64,000 nucleotides of DNA from Prauserella marina (GCF_002240355.1 NZ_CP016353.1:6735001-6799000); one strand, 5' to 3'. Positions 43,514 to 53,145 are shown, numbered from the stretch's first letter. Program-made: numbers and translations. Notes: generated by a model from the sequence alone, not told the origin.

Positions 43514-45745
43514 TCACTCCTCGGCGAGCGGCTCCGCGCCGACCCGCTTCAGCGCGGGCTTGCACACCGAGGCGGCGAGCACGGCGACCCCGATGCCGAG
43601 CACGACCGGCGCGAGCAGCCATGGACTGAGCGCGACGAAGCCGGGCTCAAGCAGGCTGTAGAGCCCCATGCCGACGAGCATCCCGACGACCCCGGCCCCG
43701 ATCGTCGCAACCATGGCAGGCATGGCCGCTTCGGTGCGCAGCGCCCTCGCGAGCACGTTGACCGGTGTCCCCGCCGCGATCAGCGCGCCGAAGGTCTTGC
43801 GCCGGTCGAGCACCGAACCCGCGGTCGCGATGGCGGCACTGCACCCGCCGAGCACGGCGGCAGCGAGCAGACCGATCACCGTGACCCTGCGAAGATCGGC
43901 CAACGTGGAGTCCTGCGAATCGAGACGCGTCGCCCTGCTCTCGATCTGCGCCCCGTTCGCGGCACTGGCCAGCGCGGTCCGCACGACCTCGTAGTCGGCG
44001 GATGTCGTCGGGACCGCGACGGTCACCTCCTCCGGCAAGACCCCGGCAGGCAGGACGGCCGGGTCGATGACGGGCACGCTGTCGATGCCCTCTCCCTTCG
44101 TCGTCACCGGCCTGACCGGCACGTCCCCCGTCAGCGGAGTCGCCTTTCCGTCCCAGATCGCGCTCACCGCGAGGTCGTCGCCCGAGAAGGTGTACGGGCT
44201 GTAGATGCCGGGCTGGCCCGCGCAGGCCCCCGCCATGTCCAGCCGCAGCAGTTCTTCGGCCGCGGCGCAGTCCAGCACGTATGCCTGCTGGCCGGTTTCG
44301 GACCGGCCGTTGGTCAGCACCACCTCGCCGATCTCGCTCGCCCGCTCCCGCTGGCCTTGAGCGGCGAGCTCGTGGTTGGCCCGTTCGGCAATGCGCTGCG
44401 CGCTTCCGGAGTCGGTCCTGATGTAGAGCACCGAATCCTGGAAGGGCGAACTCGAACCACCCAGCGACTCGAAGGAAGGAAGCAGGGTCAGTGCCATCGA
44501 TCCGGTGAAGACGGCCAGCACGACGCCCGCCGAGGCGCGATAGGCGCCCTGGGGATCGTCCCTCAGCTTGCGGCCGGCCAGCAGCATCGACGGTTTGCGC
44601 CAGATCCTGACGAAGATCCCGCCGATCGCCGACGTGACCCACGGGCCGACCAACGCGGCCGACGCGATGACGAGCGCGAGCGCACCGAGCACCGGCACCA
44701 CGCTTTCCGCTTCCTCAGCCGTCGAGATCGCGAACATGAAGAACAGACCGGCCAGCGGCAACGGCAGCAACCGCCACCAGTGCAACGGCTTCTTCGTGTG
44801 CTGCGAGGTCGCGCCGAGCGGAGTACGGACCACCCTGCGCAGACCGAGTACCGCGGCAAACAGGACAAGCAGCGGAATCGCCAGCACGATCGGAATCGAG
44901 ACGCCGAGCGGCACCGTGAAGTCGGAAGCCTGCCAGGTTCCGCCGTCCCACGGCACGTAGCGGGCCAGCGCGTGCAGCCCGGGGCTCACCGCGAACCCGA
45001 TGATCGCACCCGTCACGGAGGCGATGGCCGTCTCGGCGGCGACCATGCTGACCACCTGCTTGGGAGTCGCCCCTGCCAGCCGCAGCGCGGCGAGCCTTCG
45101 CTCCCTCCTCGCCGCGGTGAGCCTCGCCGCCGACGAAACGAGCACGAGGCTCGGCACGAGCAGGACGACGACACCGACTCCGGCGAGCAGCTGCAACAGC
45201 GGATCGGCCCTCGCGCCGTCGGTGGCGAACCCGTCCTGCGAGAACGCCGTCACCGGCATGTCGGCGGCGTCCTGCCCGACCAGAACGACGAGCTGCCCCG
45301 GATAGGCGAGCGCCTCTTCGCCGAGAACACCGGCCTGCTCGCCGAAGCGGTCGCCAAGCTGCGAGGAAGGCCGATCGTCCACGAGCTTCCGCAGTTCCGG
45401 CGACAGCAACGCCTCGCCTGGTGCGGGCAACGCGCCCACTCCCGGTGGCAACGTGATGGCGGCTGGATCGCCAAGCGGAGCGACATCGATGCGCTGAATC
45501 TGCCGCCCATCGATGACGTCGTCGCTTCTGGCCAACGAAAGGGTGGCGGAGCCGTCCTCCCCCGACTGGTAGGACGGCTCCTGCCACACCGACCGGTCGG
45601 CGCGTGCCTGCGTCGCGAACGGCAGTCCGACGAGCAGCAGCACGAGCCCGGTCGCGACGGCGACCCCCACCGCCGTGAGGATCGCCGAGACCCTGCTGCG
45701 CCGGTCGACCCTGAGCACCCTCAGCGCGAGCCTGCCCGAGTTCAC
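43514..45745 (-). CDS. FtsX-like ABC permease, two-repeat (MacB/BceB-like)
   Basis: A 743-residue permease. An N-terminal helix (VSAILTAVGVAVATGLVLLL) and an extracellular domain are followed by three helices (VGVVVLLVPSLVLVSSA onward), a second extracellular region and further helices ending in PWLLAPVVLGIGVAVLAASV. FtsX domain signatures such as RREARLAAL-type ERRLAALRLAGATPKQV are seen near 235. It overlaps the ATPase gene by GTGA. This class handles antimicrobial peptides or lipoproteins. A divergent two-component pair probably regulates it. Confidence 0.88.
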   Translation of the reverse strand: MNSGRLALRVLRVDRRSRVSAILTAVGVAVATGLVLLLVGLPFATQARADRSVWQEPSYQSGEDGSATLSLARSDDVIDGRQIQRIDVAPLGDPAAITLPPGVGALPAPGEALLSPELRKLVDDRPSSQLGDRFGEQAGVLGEEALAYPGQLVVLVGQDAADMPVTAFSQDGFATDGARADPLLQLLAGVGVVVLLVPSLVLVSSAARLTAARRERRLAALRLAGATPKQVVSMVAAETAIASVTGAIIGFAVSPGLHALARYVPWDGGTWQASDFTVPLGVSIPIVLAIPLLVLFAAVLGLRRVVRTPLGATSQHTKKPLHWWRLLPLPLAGLFFMFAISTAEEAESVVPVLGALALVIASAALVGPWVTSAIGGIFVRIWRKPSMLLAGRKLRDDPQGAYRASAGVVLAVFTGSMALTLLPSFESLGGSSSPFQDSVLYIRTDSGSAQRIAERANHELAAQGQRERASEIGEVVLTNGRSETGQQAYVLDCAAAEELLRLDMAGACAGQPGIYSPYTFSGDDLAVSAIWDGKATPLTGDVPVRPVTTKGEGIDSVPVIDPAVLPAGVLPEEVTVAVPTTSADYEVVRTALASAANGAQIESRATRLDSQDSTLADLRRVTVIGLLAAAVLGGCSAAIATAGSVLDRRKTFGALIAAGTPVNVLARALRTEAAMPAMVATIGAGVVGMLVGMGLYSLLEPGFVALSPWLLAPVVLGIGVAVLAASVCKPALKRVGAEPLAEE

Positions 45746-46449
45746 GAGACCACCCTGCCGTCACGCAAAGTCACCATTCGGGGAACGGAGTGGGCGAGTT
45801 CGGCGTCGTGCGTCACGATGACGACCGCCGCCTCGTTGTCCGATGCCGCCGTGAGCAGGGCATCCATGGTGTCCCTACCGGTACGGGTGTCGAGCGCGCC
45901 GGTGGGCTCGTCGGCGAAGATGACCCTCGGCCGGTGAACCAGCGCTCGCGCGATCGCGACCCGCTGTGCCTGCCCGCCGGAAAGCTCACCCGGACGGTTG
46001 GTTTCCTTGCCGGCGAGACCAAGCCTGGCCAGCCATTCCCTCGCCGAAGTGAGGGCCGTCCCCCTCGACTGACCGCCCAGCAGCAGCGGTAGCGCCGCGT
46101 TTTCCTCGGCGCTCAGTTCGGCGACGAGCATTCCGGTCTGAAAGACGAACCCGAACTCGGTGCGCCGCAGTTCGGCACGTTTGGTCTCGCCGAGGTGGTC
46201 GATGCGCTGGCCGGCGAGCGAGACCTCACCGCCGTCCGAAGGCAGGATTCCGGCGAGGACGTGCAGCAGCGACGTCTTGCCCGAACCGGAAGGGCCCACG
46301 ATCGCAAGCGCCTCACCTCTGGCTATGTCGATGTCGACACCGGCGAGTGCGTACTGCGTTCCATAGCGTTTGACGAGCCCTCTCCCGGAGAGAGCTGGCA
46401 CCGTGGCTGTCGCGGGTGGACTCATCGAGCCGGTTGTCTGTGATCGCAT
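45742..46449 (-). CDS. ABC transporter ATP-binding protein, LolD/MacB type
   Basis: A 235-residue ATPase: Walker A VGPSGSGKTS, Q-loop FVFQTGMLV, signature LSGGQAQRVAIARALV, Walker B VIFADEPTGALD, H-loop VTHD. The motif order and the EPTGALD form are specific to exporters with FtsX-type permeases. It overlaps the permease gene by 4 bp. The start may be 46449 or the ATG at 46425, since the first eight residues are poorly conserved in type. The divergent intergenic region upstream carries a long palindrome. Confidence 0.92.
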   Translation of the reverse strand: MRSQTTGSMSPPATATVPALSGRGLVKRYGTQYALAGVDIDIARGEALAIVGPSGSGKTSLLHVLAGILPSDGGEVSLAGQRIDHLGETKRAELRRTEFGFVFQTGMLVAELSAEENAALPLLLGGQSRGTALTSAREWLARLGLAGKETNRPGELSGGQAQRVAIARALVHRPRVIFADEPTGALDTRTGRDTMDALLTAASDNEAAVVIVTHDAELAHSVPRMVTLRDGRVVS

Positions 46450-46509
46450 GCGAAGCAGATTCCCCCAGGCGGCACACCCACCACTTCGGACAGACGGCCA
46501 ACTCTGCCG

Positions 46510-46543
46510 GTCCTCCCCTCAGCCGATCGGCCGAGGGGAGGAC
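46510..46543. promoter_or_regulatory. 34-bp near-perfect palindrome in a divergent promoter region
   Basis: GTCCTCCCCTC (46510-46520) and GAGGGGAGGAC (46533-46543) are exact inverted copies. The 12 bases between contain GCCGATCGGC, itself a perfect 10-bp palindrome, leaving only one unpaired base pair (A opposite C). It lies 50 bp before the kinase gene and 61 bp before the ABC gene. Confidence 0.65.
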
Positions 46544-46592
46544 GGCCTAACGGCCAAGGTGAGCCACGGACCGGGTCATCTACTGTCACGTC

Positions 46593-48338
46593 GTGGTCCA
46601 ACGTCCTGTCCGTCTCAAGGTGTCAGCAGCTCTACAGTGGCTCGGCCTTTCCGGCATCGTGCTGGTCGCCGCCGTCCTCTGCGACCTGCTGATCATCCTT
46701 TCCGCGAGCTTCGACGACGCGGGACCGAAGGGGTCCGACCTGTTGCTGCTGCCGGGGATCCTCGCGTTCTCGGCATGCGCGCTGTGGGCCCGTAGCCAGC
46801 CGATCACCGCTTCCTGGGCCGGAGCGGTCGTGCTGGTCGGCTCGACGATGCTGATCTACGTCTCCAACGCCTTGCCCTATACGGCACTGCTCGCGCACAT
46901 CTCGTTCGCGGAAACCGTCGCGGGCTTCGAAATGGTCTACTTCTGCTTCCGGCTCGCCAGGGGCGGCATCGCCGTCACCACGACCATCGCGCTGGTGTCG
47001 GCGACGCTCATCGCCGTTTTCGGCAGGTCGGGACACAACTACGCCGACAGGGCCATCCAGACCGCCATCGGCGGGGCCATTCTGCTCACGATCGCCATCG
47101 CGCTGGGTATCCAGTCCCGGCAGGCGGAGGTGCGGCCCGAACGCAGCGCGGCCGTCGAACTGCTGCGTCACCAGTGGCCGCTGGTCGGCGGGCTGACGCT
47201 CGCACTGTTCCTCGAAATGTTCGAGGCGGCGCCGATCGGTGTCGCGGGAGCCGCGATCGTCATCTGCTCCGCGATCGCGGCAGGCAGTGCCGTTCTCGCC
47301 ATCCGCCGCCCGGCCCTGTGGGCCGTCGTCCTCTCCCTCACGATCCTGCTCTCGGCGGCCGCGGTGCACCTCGGGCACGTCGGGTTGGGCTACCCGCTGC
47401 TCGGCGGCCTGCCGATCACGCAGGTGATCGCGGGGATCTCGATGGTCGTCACCCTCGTCAGGTACACGTCGGCCAACGTGGCAGGCGGATACATCATCGG
47501 CCTGAGCGGCGCCGTCGCGGTCGCCGCGCTGCTGAACGGACCCACCAGCAACGACAGCTCGCTCAGGGCCATGGTGCTCGCCGCGTTGCTGCTGCTCGGC
47601 ATCGCCGTCGCGACGGGTCTCTACTTCAAGGCCCGCGACTCGGAACGGGACAAGACCGTGCGCTCGGCGGTGAGCGACGCGCAGACCGCTGAACGCATGG
47701 CACTGGCGAGGGAACTGCACGACGTCGTCGCCCATCACGTCACCGGCATCGTCGTGCAAGCGCAGGCCGCGAAGATGGTCGGCGAGAAGGACCCGCGCAT
47801 CGTGGTCGACGCGCTGGGCCAGATCGAGAACGCCGGTGTCGAAGCGCTGGCCGCCATGCGCAGGCTCGTGCGCAGCATGCGCGGCGACGCCCCCGCTGGA
47901 ACGAACGAATTCAGCGAGCAGGCGACCACCGACCTCGCCGCCGACCTTCGCAGGATCGTCGACGCGGAAAACCACCGCGTACCAACGCGGATAGAACTCG
48001 ACATTCCAGCCGACCTTCCGCAGGAGGTTGCCCGCTCGGCACTGCGGCTCGTCCAGGAGTCGCTGACCAACGTCGGCAAGCACGCGACGGGGGCGACTCT
48101 GGTCAGGGTTTCCGTCAAGGTGCGCGGCGAGGAGCTGCACATCGTGGTCGCGGACAACGGCAACGGTGAACACAGGAAGCCGCCGGGCGGATCGAGTGGC
48201 TACGGTCTCATCGGGATGCGCGAACGGGTCGAACTGCTTCGCGGCAGGCTGTCCGCGGGACCCGCGCCAGGTGGTGGTTGGCTTGTCGAAGTGTGGCTGC
48301 CACTCACGGGCGGCACGGAAGGAGAGAGCACAGCGTGA
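46593..48338 (+). CDS. Membrane sensor histidine kinase with about ten helices
   Basis: A 581-residue kinase. Roughly the first 350 residues are hydrophobic, with about ten membrane segments and no distinct periplasmic domain. The HisKA_3 phospho-acceptor is ALARELHDVVAHHVTG (His376), followed by LRLVQESLTNVGKHATG and the ATPase motifs ADNGNGEHRKPPGG and YGLIGMRERV. Start GTG 46593. It is coupled by GTGA to the response regulator and divergent from an FtsX-type ABC exporter, a layout seen in cell-envelope stress systems. Confidence 0.92.
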   Translation: MVQRPVRLKVSAALQWLGLSGIVLVAAVLCDLLIILSASFDDAGPKGSDLLLLPGILAFSACALWARSQPITASWAGAVVLVGSTMLIYVSNALPYTALLAHISFAETVAGFEMVYFCFRLARGGIAVTTTIALVSATLIAVFGRSGHNYADRAIQTAIGGAILLTIAIALGIQSRQAEVRPERSAAVELLRHQWPLVGGLTLALFLEMFEAAPIGVAGAAIVICSAIAAGSAVLAIRRPALWAVVLSLTILLSAAAVHLGHVGLGYPLLGGLPITQVIAGISMVVTLVRYTSANVAGGYIIGLSGAVAVAALLNGPTSNDSSLRAMVLAALLLLGIAVATGLYFKARDSERDKTVRSAVSDAQTAERMALARELHDVVAHHVTGIVVQAQAAKMVGEKDPRIVVDALGQIENAGVEALAAMRRLVRSMRGDAPAGTNEFSEQATTDLAADLRRIVDAENHRVPTRIELDIPADLPQEVARSALRLVQESLTNVGKHATGATLVRVSVKVRGEELHIVVADNGNGEHRKPPGGSSGYGLIGMRERVELLRGRLSAGPAPGGGWLVEVWLPLTGGTEGESTA

Positions 48339-48994
48339 TCCGGGTACTGATCGCCGACGACCAGGACATGGTGCGCATCGGGTTTCGGATGATTCTCGAC
48401 GCGCAGGACGACATCGAGGTGGTCGCCGACGTCGCCGACGGCATCGAAGCCGTCCGCAAGGCCCGCGAACTACGACCCGACGTGTGTTTGCTGGACATCC
48501 GGATGCCGGGCATGGACGGCCTCCAGGTGACCAAACAACTGGCAGGCCCCGACGTCGCCGATCCGCTGAAGGTCGTCGTCGTCACCACGTTCGACCTCGA
48601 CGAGTACGTGCACACCGCGCTACAGGGAGGGGCATCGGGCTTCCTGCTGAAGGACGCGGGACCCGCGCTGCTACTCGAAGCCATTCGGGCGGCCGCTCGC
48701 GGCGACGCCCTGGTGTCCCCGCAAATCACCGTGCGACTGCTGCGGCACTTCGGCGAGCAACCGCCGTCGAGGAAAGCCGCCGAGCAACCGGCTGAACCGT
48801 TGACCGCGCGCGAACTGGACGTCGTCAAGGCGGCAGCGAGGGGACTGACCAACACGGAAATCGGCACCGAGCTGTACCTCTCGCTGTCGACGGTCAAGAC
48901 CCATCTCGCTTCGGTGCAGGGAAAGATCGGTGCTCGCAACAGGGTCGAGATCGCGGCGTGGGCATGGCGAAACGGTGTCGTCGATCCGGATTGA
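48335..48994 (+). CDS. NarL/LuxR-type response regulator, second module
   Basis: A 219-residue regulator: receiver with phospho-acceptor Asp54 (LLDIRMPG) and LuxR HTH at about 155-210 (LTARELDVVKAAARGLTN, then SLSTVKTHLASVQGKI). The GTG at 48335 overlaps the kinase stop by 4 bp; an upstream in-frame start would overlap much more. The 34-bp palindrome before the operon is a candidate binding site, because it lies between this module and the divergent ABC genes. Residues 150-156 include a Glu/Ala/Pro linker. Confidence 0.93.
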   Translation: MIRVLIADDQDMVRIGFRMILDAQDDIEVVADVADGIEAVRKARELRPDVCLLDIRMPGMDGLQVTKQLAGPDVADPLKVVVVTTFDLDEYVHTALQGGASGFLLKDAGPALLLEAIRAAARGDALVSPQITVRLLRHFGEQPPSRKAAEQPAEPLTARELDVVKAAARGLTNTEIGTELYLSLSTVKTHLASVQGKIGARNRVEIAAWAWRNGVVDPD

Positions 48995-49010
48995 CTCCTA
49001 GAATCCGGCT

Positions 49011-50324
49011 ATGACCAAGCGTTTGCGTTCTCCTGTCGTATTGCCCGTCGATCCCGCGTGCTCCGTGGTGAGGGACGGCGTCGTGGACATCGACGACGCG
49101 GGCCGCATCGGCTACTGCGGCAGGCAAGCGGACGCACCGGCCCTCTCCGACGGCGACGCGACCGTCGACCTTCCCGGAATCCTGCTGCCAGGCTTGATCA
49201 ACGCGCACGCGCACAGTCCCATGGTCCTGTTCAGGGGCATGGGCGGCGACCTTCCGTTGCTGCGCTGGCTTCGCGAGATCATCTGGCCTGCCGAGGCGAA
49301 GCTGAGGCCGGAGGACGTGCGCGCGGGGATGCTTCTCGGCTCGATCGAGATGCTGCGTCGCGGTATCACCACGAGCGCGGAGATGTACACCTGTCCTGAG
49401 CAGATCGCCGACGCCGTGCTGACGACGGGGGCGAGGACGGTACTCGGCGGGCCCATCATCGATCTTCCCGGTTTCGACTGGCGCGCGATGATCGCGAACA
49501 CCGAGCGGTGGATCGACACCGACGGACTTCGCTTCGGTGACGGCGACCGCGTCGAGTTGTCGTACGCCGCGCACTCGGCGTACATGCTTCCGCAGGAAGC
49601 GCTCTCGCTTGTCGCGAAGTCGGCTTCGGCGAGGGGAGCACTCGTGCAGATCCACGTCGCCGAGGCGGCCGACGAGGACGCGGCACAACGCGCCGAACAC
49701 GGTTCCGTCCCGCTGCTGCTTGAGAAAACCGGGCTGCTCGAAGGCAGGTTGCTCGCCGCGCACGCCGTCCATCTGTCCGATGAGGACATCGCGCTACTCG
49801 CGGCAGGCGGTGCGGGCGTCGCGCACTGCCCAGGTTCCAACGCGAAGCTCGCCTCCGGCATCGCGCGGCTTGCCGAGCTGCGAGCCGCGAAAGTCAGGGT
49901 CGGACTCGGCACGGACGGCCCTGCCAGCAACGACGACCTCGACCTTTGGGAGGAAATCCAGCTCAGCGCCATGCTCGCGAGGCTGGCGACGCAGGACTCC
50001 ACTGTGGTCACCGCGGCCGACGCGCTGACCATGGCGACAAGGGGCGGTGCCGACGCGCTCGGCCGCGACGACCTCGGTGCGCTCGAACAGGGCCGGTGGG
50101 CCGACATCGTGCACATCGACCTCGACGACCCCGCGTTCGCCACCGGTCTCGACGTACCCGACGACCAGCTACTCGCCAACCTGGTGTGGGCGGCAGGCTC
50201 GCGGAGGGTCACCGACGTGTGGGTCGCCGGCGATCACGTGGTCTCCGAAGGCGAATCGACAAGGGCCGATCGCGCTGCCGCGCAAGCAGGGATCGCGACC
50301 ACGTCGGCACGGCTGCGCGGCTGA
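49011..50324 (+). CDS. Amidohydrolase (chlorohydrolase/SAH-MTA deaminase-like)
   Basis: A 437-residue metal-dependent hydrolase of the amidohydrolase superfamily. Visible metal ligands: HxH in NAHAHSPM (His66, His68), His in VQIHVAE, His in LAAHAVHLS, and Asp in GTDGPASND. The pattern fits cytosine/guanine deaminase and S-adenosylhomocysteine/methylthioadenosine deaminase relatives, which deaminate purine-like substrates; the exact substrate is not determined. It follows the response regulator by 16 bp on the same strand, possibly by chance, and converges with an SDR gene. Confidence 0.9.
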   Translation: MTKRLRSPVVLPVDPACSVVRDGVVDIDDAGRIGYCGRQADAPALSDGDATVDLPGILLPGLINAHAHSPMVLFRGMGGDLPLLRWLREIIWPAEAKLRPEDVRAGMLLGSIEMLRRGITTSAEMYTCPEQIADAVLTTGARTVLGGPIIDLPGFDWRAMIANTERWIDTDGLRFGDGDRVELSYAAHSAYMLPQEALSLVAKSASARGALVQIHVAEAADEDAAQRAEHGSVPLLLEKTGLLEGRLLAAHAVHLSDEDIALLAAGGAGVAHCPGSNAKLASGIARLAELRAAKVRVGLGTDGPASNDDLDLWEEIQLSAMLARLATQDSTVVTAADALTMATRGGADALGRDDLGALEQGRWADIVHIDLDDPAFATGLDVPDDQLLANLVWAAGSRRVTDVWVAGDHVVSEGESTRADRAAAQAGIATTSARLRG

Positions 50325-50328
50325 GTGG

Positions 50329-51018
50329 CTACCGCGGACGTGGCCGGATGACCAACTCGGTCAGGTGGGCGTCGTCGCTCGCCGTCACCGCACCGGAGAC
50401 GGCGGCGGCGACGGAATCGGGGAGCAGGTAGTTCGACGGCGTGTACTCACCGCCCTCGCCTTCGACGACCGAACGCTGCATGTCGGTGTCGGTGCGGCCG
50501 GGAAACACGGAGGTCACCCTCAGCCCGTTGGGTTCTTCCTCCGCACGCAACACGTCGGCGAACGCGCGCAGCGCGAATTTGCTCGCCGCGTAGGGCCCCC
50601 AACCCGGCCTCGCCGAAAGCCCCTGACCCGAGTTGATCAGCACGACGTGCCCGCGTGCCGCCCTGAGCGCGGGCAGCAGCAGCCTGGTCAGTTCGGCGAC
50701 CGCGACGAGGTTGACCTCGAAATTGTCGCGCCACGCGTCCGCGCCCGATTCGGCGACGGTGCCCAGCTTGGCGACGCCTGCCGAGTGCACGAGTACGGAC
50801 AGTTCGTCGATGCGGCCCGCCGCGTCGGCGATGGCGGCCGGGTCGGTGAGATCCACTCGCCACGGCTTCGCCGAAGGCAGCCCTTCCGCGACCCCGGCGA
50901 GCGCGGTCTCGTCGCGACCGCCGAGCAGCAGCCGGTGCGTCGGTGCGAGCGCGCGCGCGACGGCGGCGCCAATACCCCGGGATGCGCCGGTGACCAGCGC
51001 GAGCGGTTGATCAGCCAT
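50329..51018 (-). CDS. SDR family oxidoreductase
   Basis: A 229-residue short-chain dehydrogenase: VTGASRGIGAAVARAL at the N terminus, and the catalytic Ser and YxxxK in VLINSGQGLSARPGW, then YAASKFALRA. Start ATG 51018, preceded by GGTGGAAG. Substrate unknown; the short length fits a simple NAD(P)H-dependent reductase. It converges with the amidohydrolase gene, leaving 4 bp. Confidence 0.9.
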   Translation of the reverse strand: MADQPLALVTGASRGIGAAVARALAPTHRLLLGGRDETALAGVAEGLPSAKPWRVDLTDPAAIADAAGRIDELSVLVHSAGVAKLGTVAESGADAWRDNFEVNLVAVAELTRLLLPALRAARGHVVLINSGQGLSARPGWGPYAASKFALRAFADVLRAEEEPNGLRVTSVFPGRTDTDMQRSVVEGEGGEYTPSNYLLPDSVAAAVSGAVTASDDAHLTELVIRPRPR

Positions 51019-51057
51019 GGCTTCCACCGTAGCCGCAACCGCTCGCGCCGCACCCGC

Positions 51058-53145
51058 TTACCTGATGCCGATGCGCCCGGAGTGGAACCTGCCCTTGCGC
51101 CATACCGACACGATCGCGGGGCGCGGGTTGGCCTTTCCGCCGTCCGGCCAGTGCGATTCGGGCTCCGCCGCGCCCGCGCCCTCACCCGGATGCTGGACGG
51201 CGACGAGCACGAGGTCGTCGGTGACGACGGGGCCGCACGTCTCCGCACCGACCGGCACCGTGAGGAACTGCTTGACCTGGCCTCGGTTCGGGCCGTCGAC
51301 AGGCACCGAGAAGAGGCCGTCGTTGGCGCCGAGCGCGTTGCCGTCGGTCGAGATCCACAGGTTGCCGTGCCGGTCGAAGGCGACGTTGTCGGGGCAGGAA
51401 ATCGGGCTCACCTGGTCCTTCGGGAAACCGCCGAAGTAGGTGTCGGCCGTGGCGGGGTCCCCGCATACGAGCAGCAGCCGCCACTCGAACGTCGTCGCCG
51501 CCGCGTCGCCTCGCTTCTCCTCCCATTCCAGGATGTGCCCGTTGCGGTTGCCGTTGCGCGGGTTGACCTCGTCGGCTCCCGGCTTGCCTGCCGCGCCACG
51601 GTCGCTGTTGTTGGTGAGCGCGGCATAGATCCTGCCGTTGACGGGGTTGGGCTCGATGTCCTCCGGCCGGTCCATCTTGGTCGCCCCGACCGTGTCGGCG
51701 GCGAGCCGCGTGAAGATGTAGACCTCCTCGGCGGTAAATCCGTCTACATAGGACTCGTTACCGCTTGCGAGCGGGATCCACTTTCCGGTTCCGTCGAATT
51801 CACCGTCGGAAGGCAGCGTTCCGGTGCCGTCGATCTCCTCGGCCGGGCTGTTGCCTTCGAAGCGCGCGACATAGAGGGTGCCCTCGTCGAGCAACGCCAT
51901 GTTGTGCCTGCGCGCGTGCGCGCTCTTGCCCTTCTTGTACCTGCCCTTCGACACGAACTTGTAGATGTAGTCGAAGCGCTCGTCGTCACCGGAATACACG
52001 GCGACCCTGCCGTCCTTGGTGATCTTTATGTTGGCCGCCTCGTGCTTGAACCTGCCGAGCGCGGTGTGCTTGACCGGCTTCGAGTGCGGGTCGTTCGGGT
52101 CGATCTCGACCACCCAGCCGAACCGGTTGACCTCGTTGGGCTCCTTCGCGACGTCCCAGCGGTCGTCGTAGCGTTCCCACTTGCGAGTCGTTGCCCCACC
52201 GCTGAGGCCATAGCGGCTGAGTCGCTTCGCCACGACGGGATCGGTCACCGAACTGGCGTTGGCAAAGTACTGGTTGAAGTTCTCCTCGCCGGAAAGCACC
52301 GTGCCCCACGGGGTCACGCCGCCGGCGCAGTTGTTCTGCGTTCCCAGCACCTTGCGGCCGGTCGGGTCGGCCGAGGTCTTGAGGTAGTCCGAACCTGCCG
52401 CCGGACCGCGCACCTCGAACTCGGTTTCCCCGGTGATTCGCCGGTTGTACCTGCTCGGAACAACCCGCAGGCCGCCGCGCGGGTCGCGCACGGCCTGCAC
52501 GACGGAAAGCCCGTGTGCGGCGATCGCGATCCGCACCTGCTCCTCGGTCGGGTTCTCGGGGTCGTACTGGTCGGCGGGGAACATGTCGGTCTCTGTCGTG
52601 TACTCGTGGTTGACGACAAGCAGATTGCGCCAGTTCAGCGGATCCTGCGGGATCAGTCCGACGAAGTCGTTGTTGTACCCGAACTGCTTTGCCTGCGCCG
52701 AGGCGGTTTGCCGGTGGAAGTCGAACTTCGGCGCACCTGGCAGAACGGCGTCACCCCAGCGGATCACCACGTTCTGCTCGTAGCCATCGGGGATCACGAC
52801 GGCGTCGGCAGTGTTGGGAGCGACGGCGTCGAAATCCGTACCAGGAACCGGCTTTCCCGGCTTGCCAGGACGTCCTGGCTTGCCCGCGTGTGGTGGTGGG
52901 GCGGCCGTCGCGGTGCCCGACAGCGCGGCGAAACCGGCTGCGGACGCGGTCAGCACAGCGCTCGCCTTGAGCGCTCCACGCCGGGAGACGACGTTCTTGA
53001 CGACGTCACCGAAGTACTCGTTGTCCGACTGGTTCGGCGCGGGGTGCGCGCATGCGTTGCCACAACGGTATTCGCAGGTGACCGCTGAGCGGCCCGTGCG
53101 GTGGGAAGTCAACAGCGGCAGGAAACGTCTCGGCTCGACGGACAC
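51058..53145 (-). CDS. PhoX-type alkaline phosphatase (DUF839), Tat-exported
   Basis: A protein of about 695 residues of the PhoX family, which releases phosphate from organic esters at a Ca/Fe site. The N-terminal part has the actinobacterial cysteine element TCEYRCGNACAHPAPNQ and the twin-arginine signal SRRGALKASAVLTASAAG. Signature regions follow: LVVNHEYTTETDMFPADQY, GTVLSGEENFNQYF, FGWVVEIDPNDP and the C-terminal DLVLVAVQHPGEG. GTG 53145 has GGAGGG 4 bp upstream; GTG 53163 is the alternative. The Tat motif lies far from the start, about 50 residues in, as in other PhoX members. Confidence 0.9.
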   Translation of the reverse strand: MSVEPRRFLPLLTSHRTGRSAVTCEYRCGNACAHPAPNQSDNEYFGDVVKNVVSRRGALKASAVLTASAAGFAALSGTATAAPPPHAGKPGRPGKPGKPVPGTDFDAVAPNTADAVVIPDGYEQNVVIRWGDAVLPGAPKFDFHRQTASAQAKQFGYNNDFVGLIPQDPLNWRNLLVVNHEYTTETDMFPADQYDPENPTEEQVRIAIAAHGLSVVQAVRDPRGGLRVVPSRYNRRITGETEFEVRGPAAGSDYLKTSADPTGRKVLGTQNNCAGGVTPWGTVLSGEENFNQYFANASSVTDPVVAKRLSRYGLSGGATTRKWERYDDRWDVAKEPNEVNRFGWVVEIDPNDPHSKPVKHTALGRFKHEAANIKITKDGRVAVYSGDDERFDYIYKFVSKGRYKKGKSAHARRHNMALLDEGTLYVARFEGNSPAEEIDGTGTLPSDGEFDGTGKWIPLASGNESYVDGFTAEEVYIFTRLAADTVGATKMDRPEDIEPNPVNGRIYAALTNNSDRGAAGKPGADEVNPRNGNRNGHILEWEEKRGDAAATTFEWRLLLVCGDPATADTYFGGFPKDQVSPISCPDNVAFDRHGNLWISTDGNALGANDGLFSVPVDGPNRGQVKQFLTVPVGAETCGPVVTDDLVLVAVQHPGEGAGAAEPESHWPDGGKANPRPAIVSVWRKGRFHSGRIGIR

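Noticed and set aside
46632-48173. A 513-codon open frame on the minus strand opposite the second histidine kinase
   Set aside because: Composition is Asp/Arg/His-rich without domains, and the plus-strand kinase has all its motifs.
50047-53088. A very long open frame of about 1013 codons on the plus strand opposite the SDR and PhoX genes
   Set aside because: It is antisense to two well-supported genes, is arginine-rich with GC-driven codon use, and has no recognisable domain. Long shadow frames are expected in high-GC DNA.
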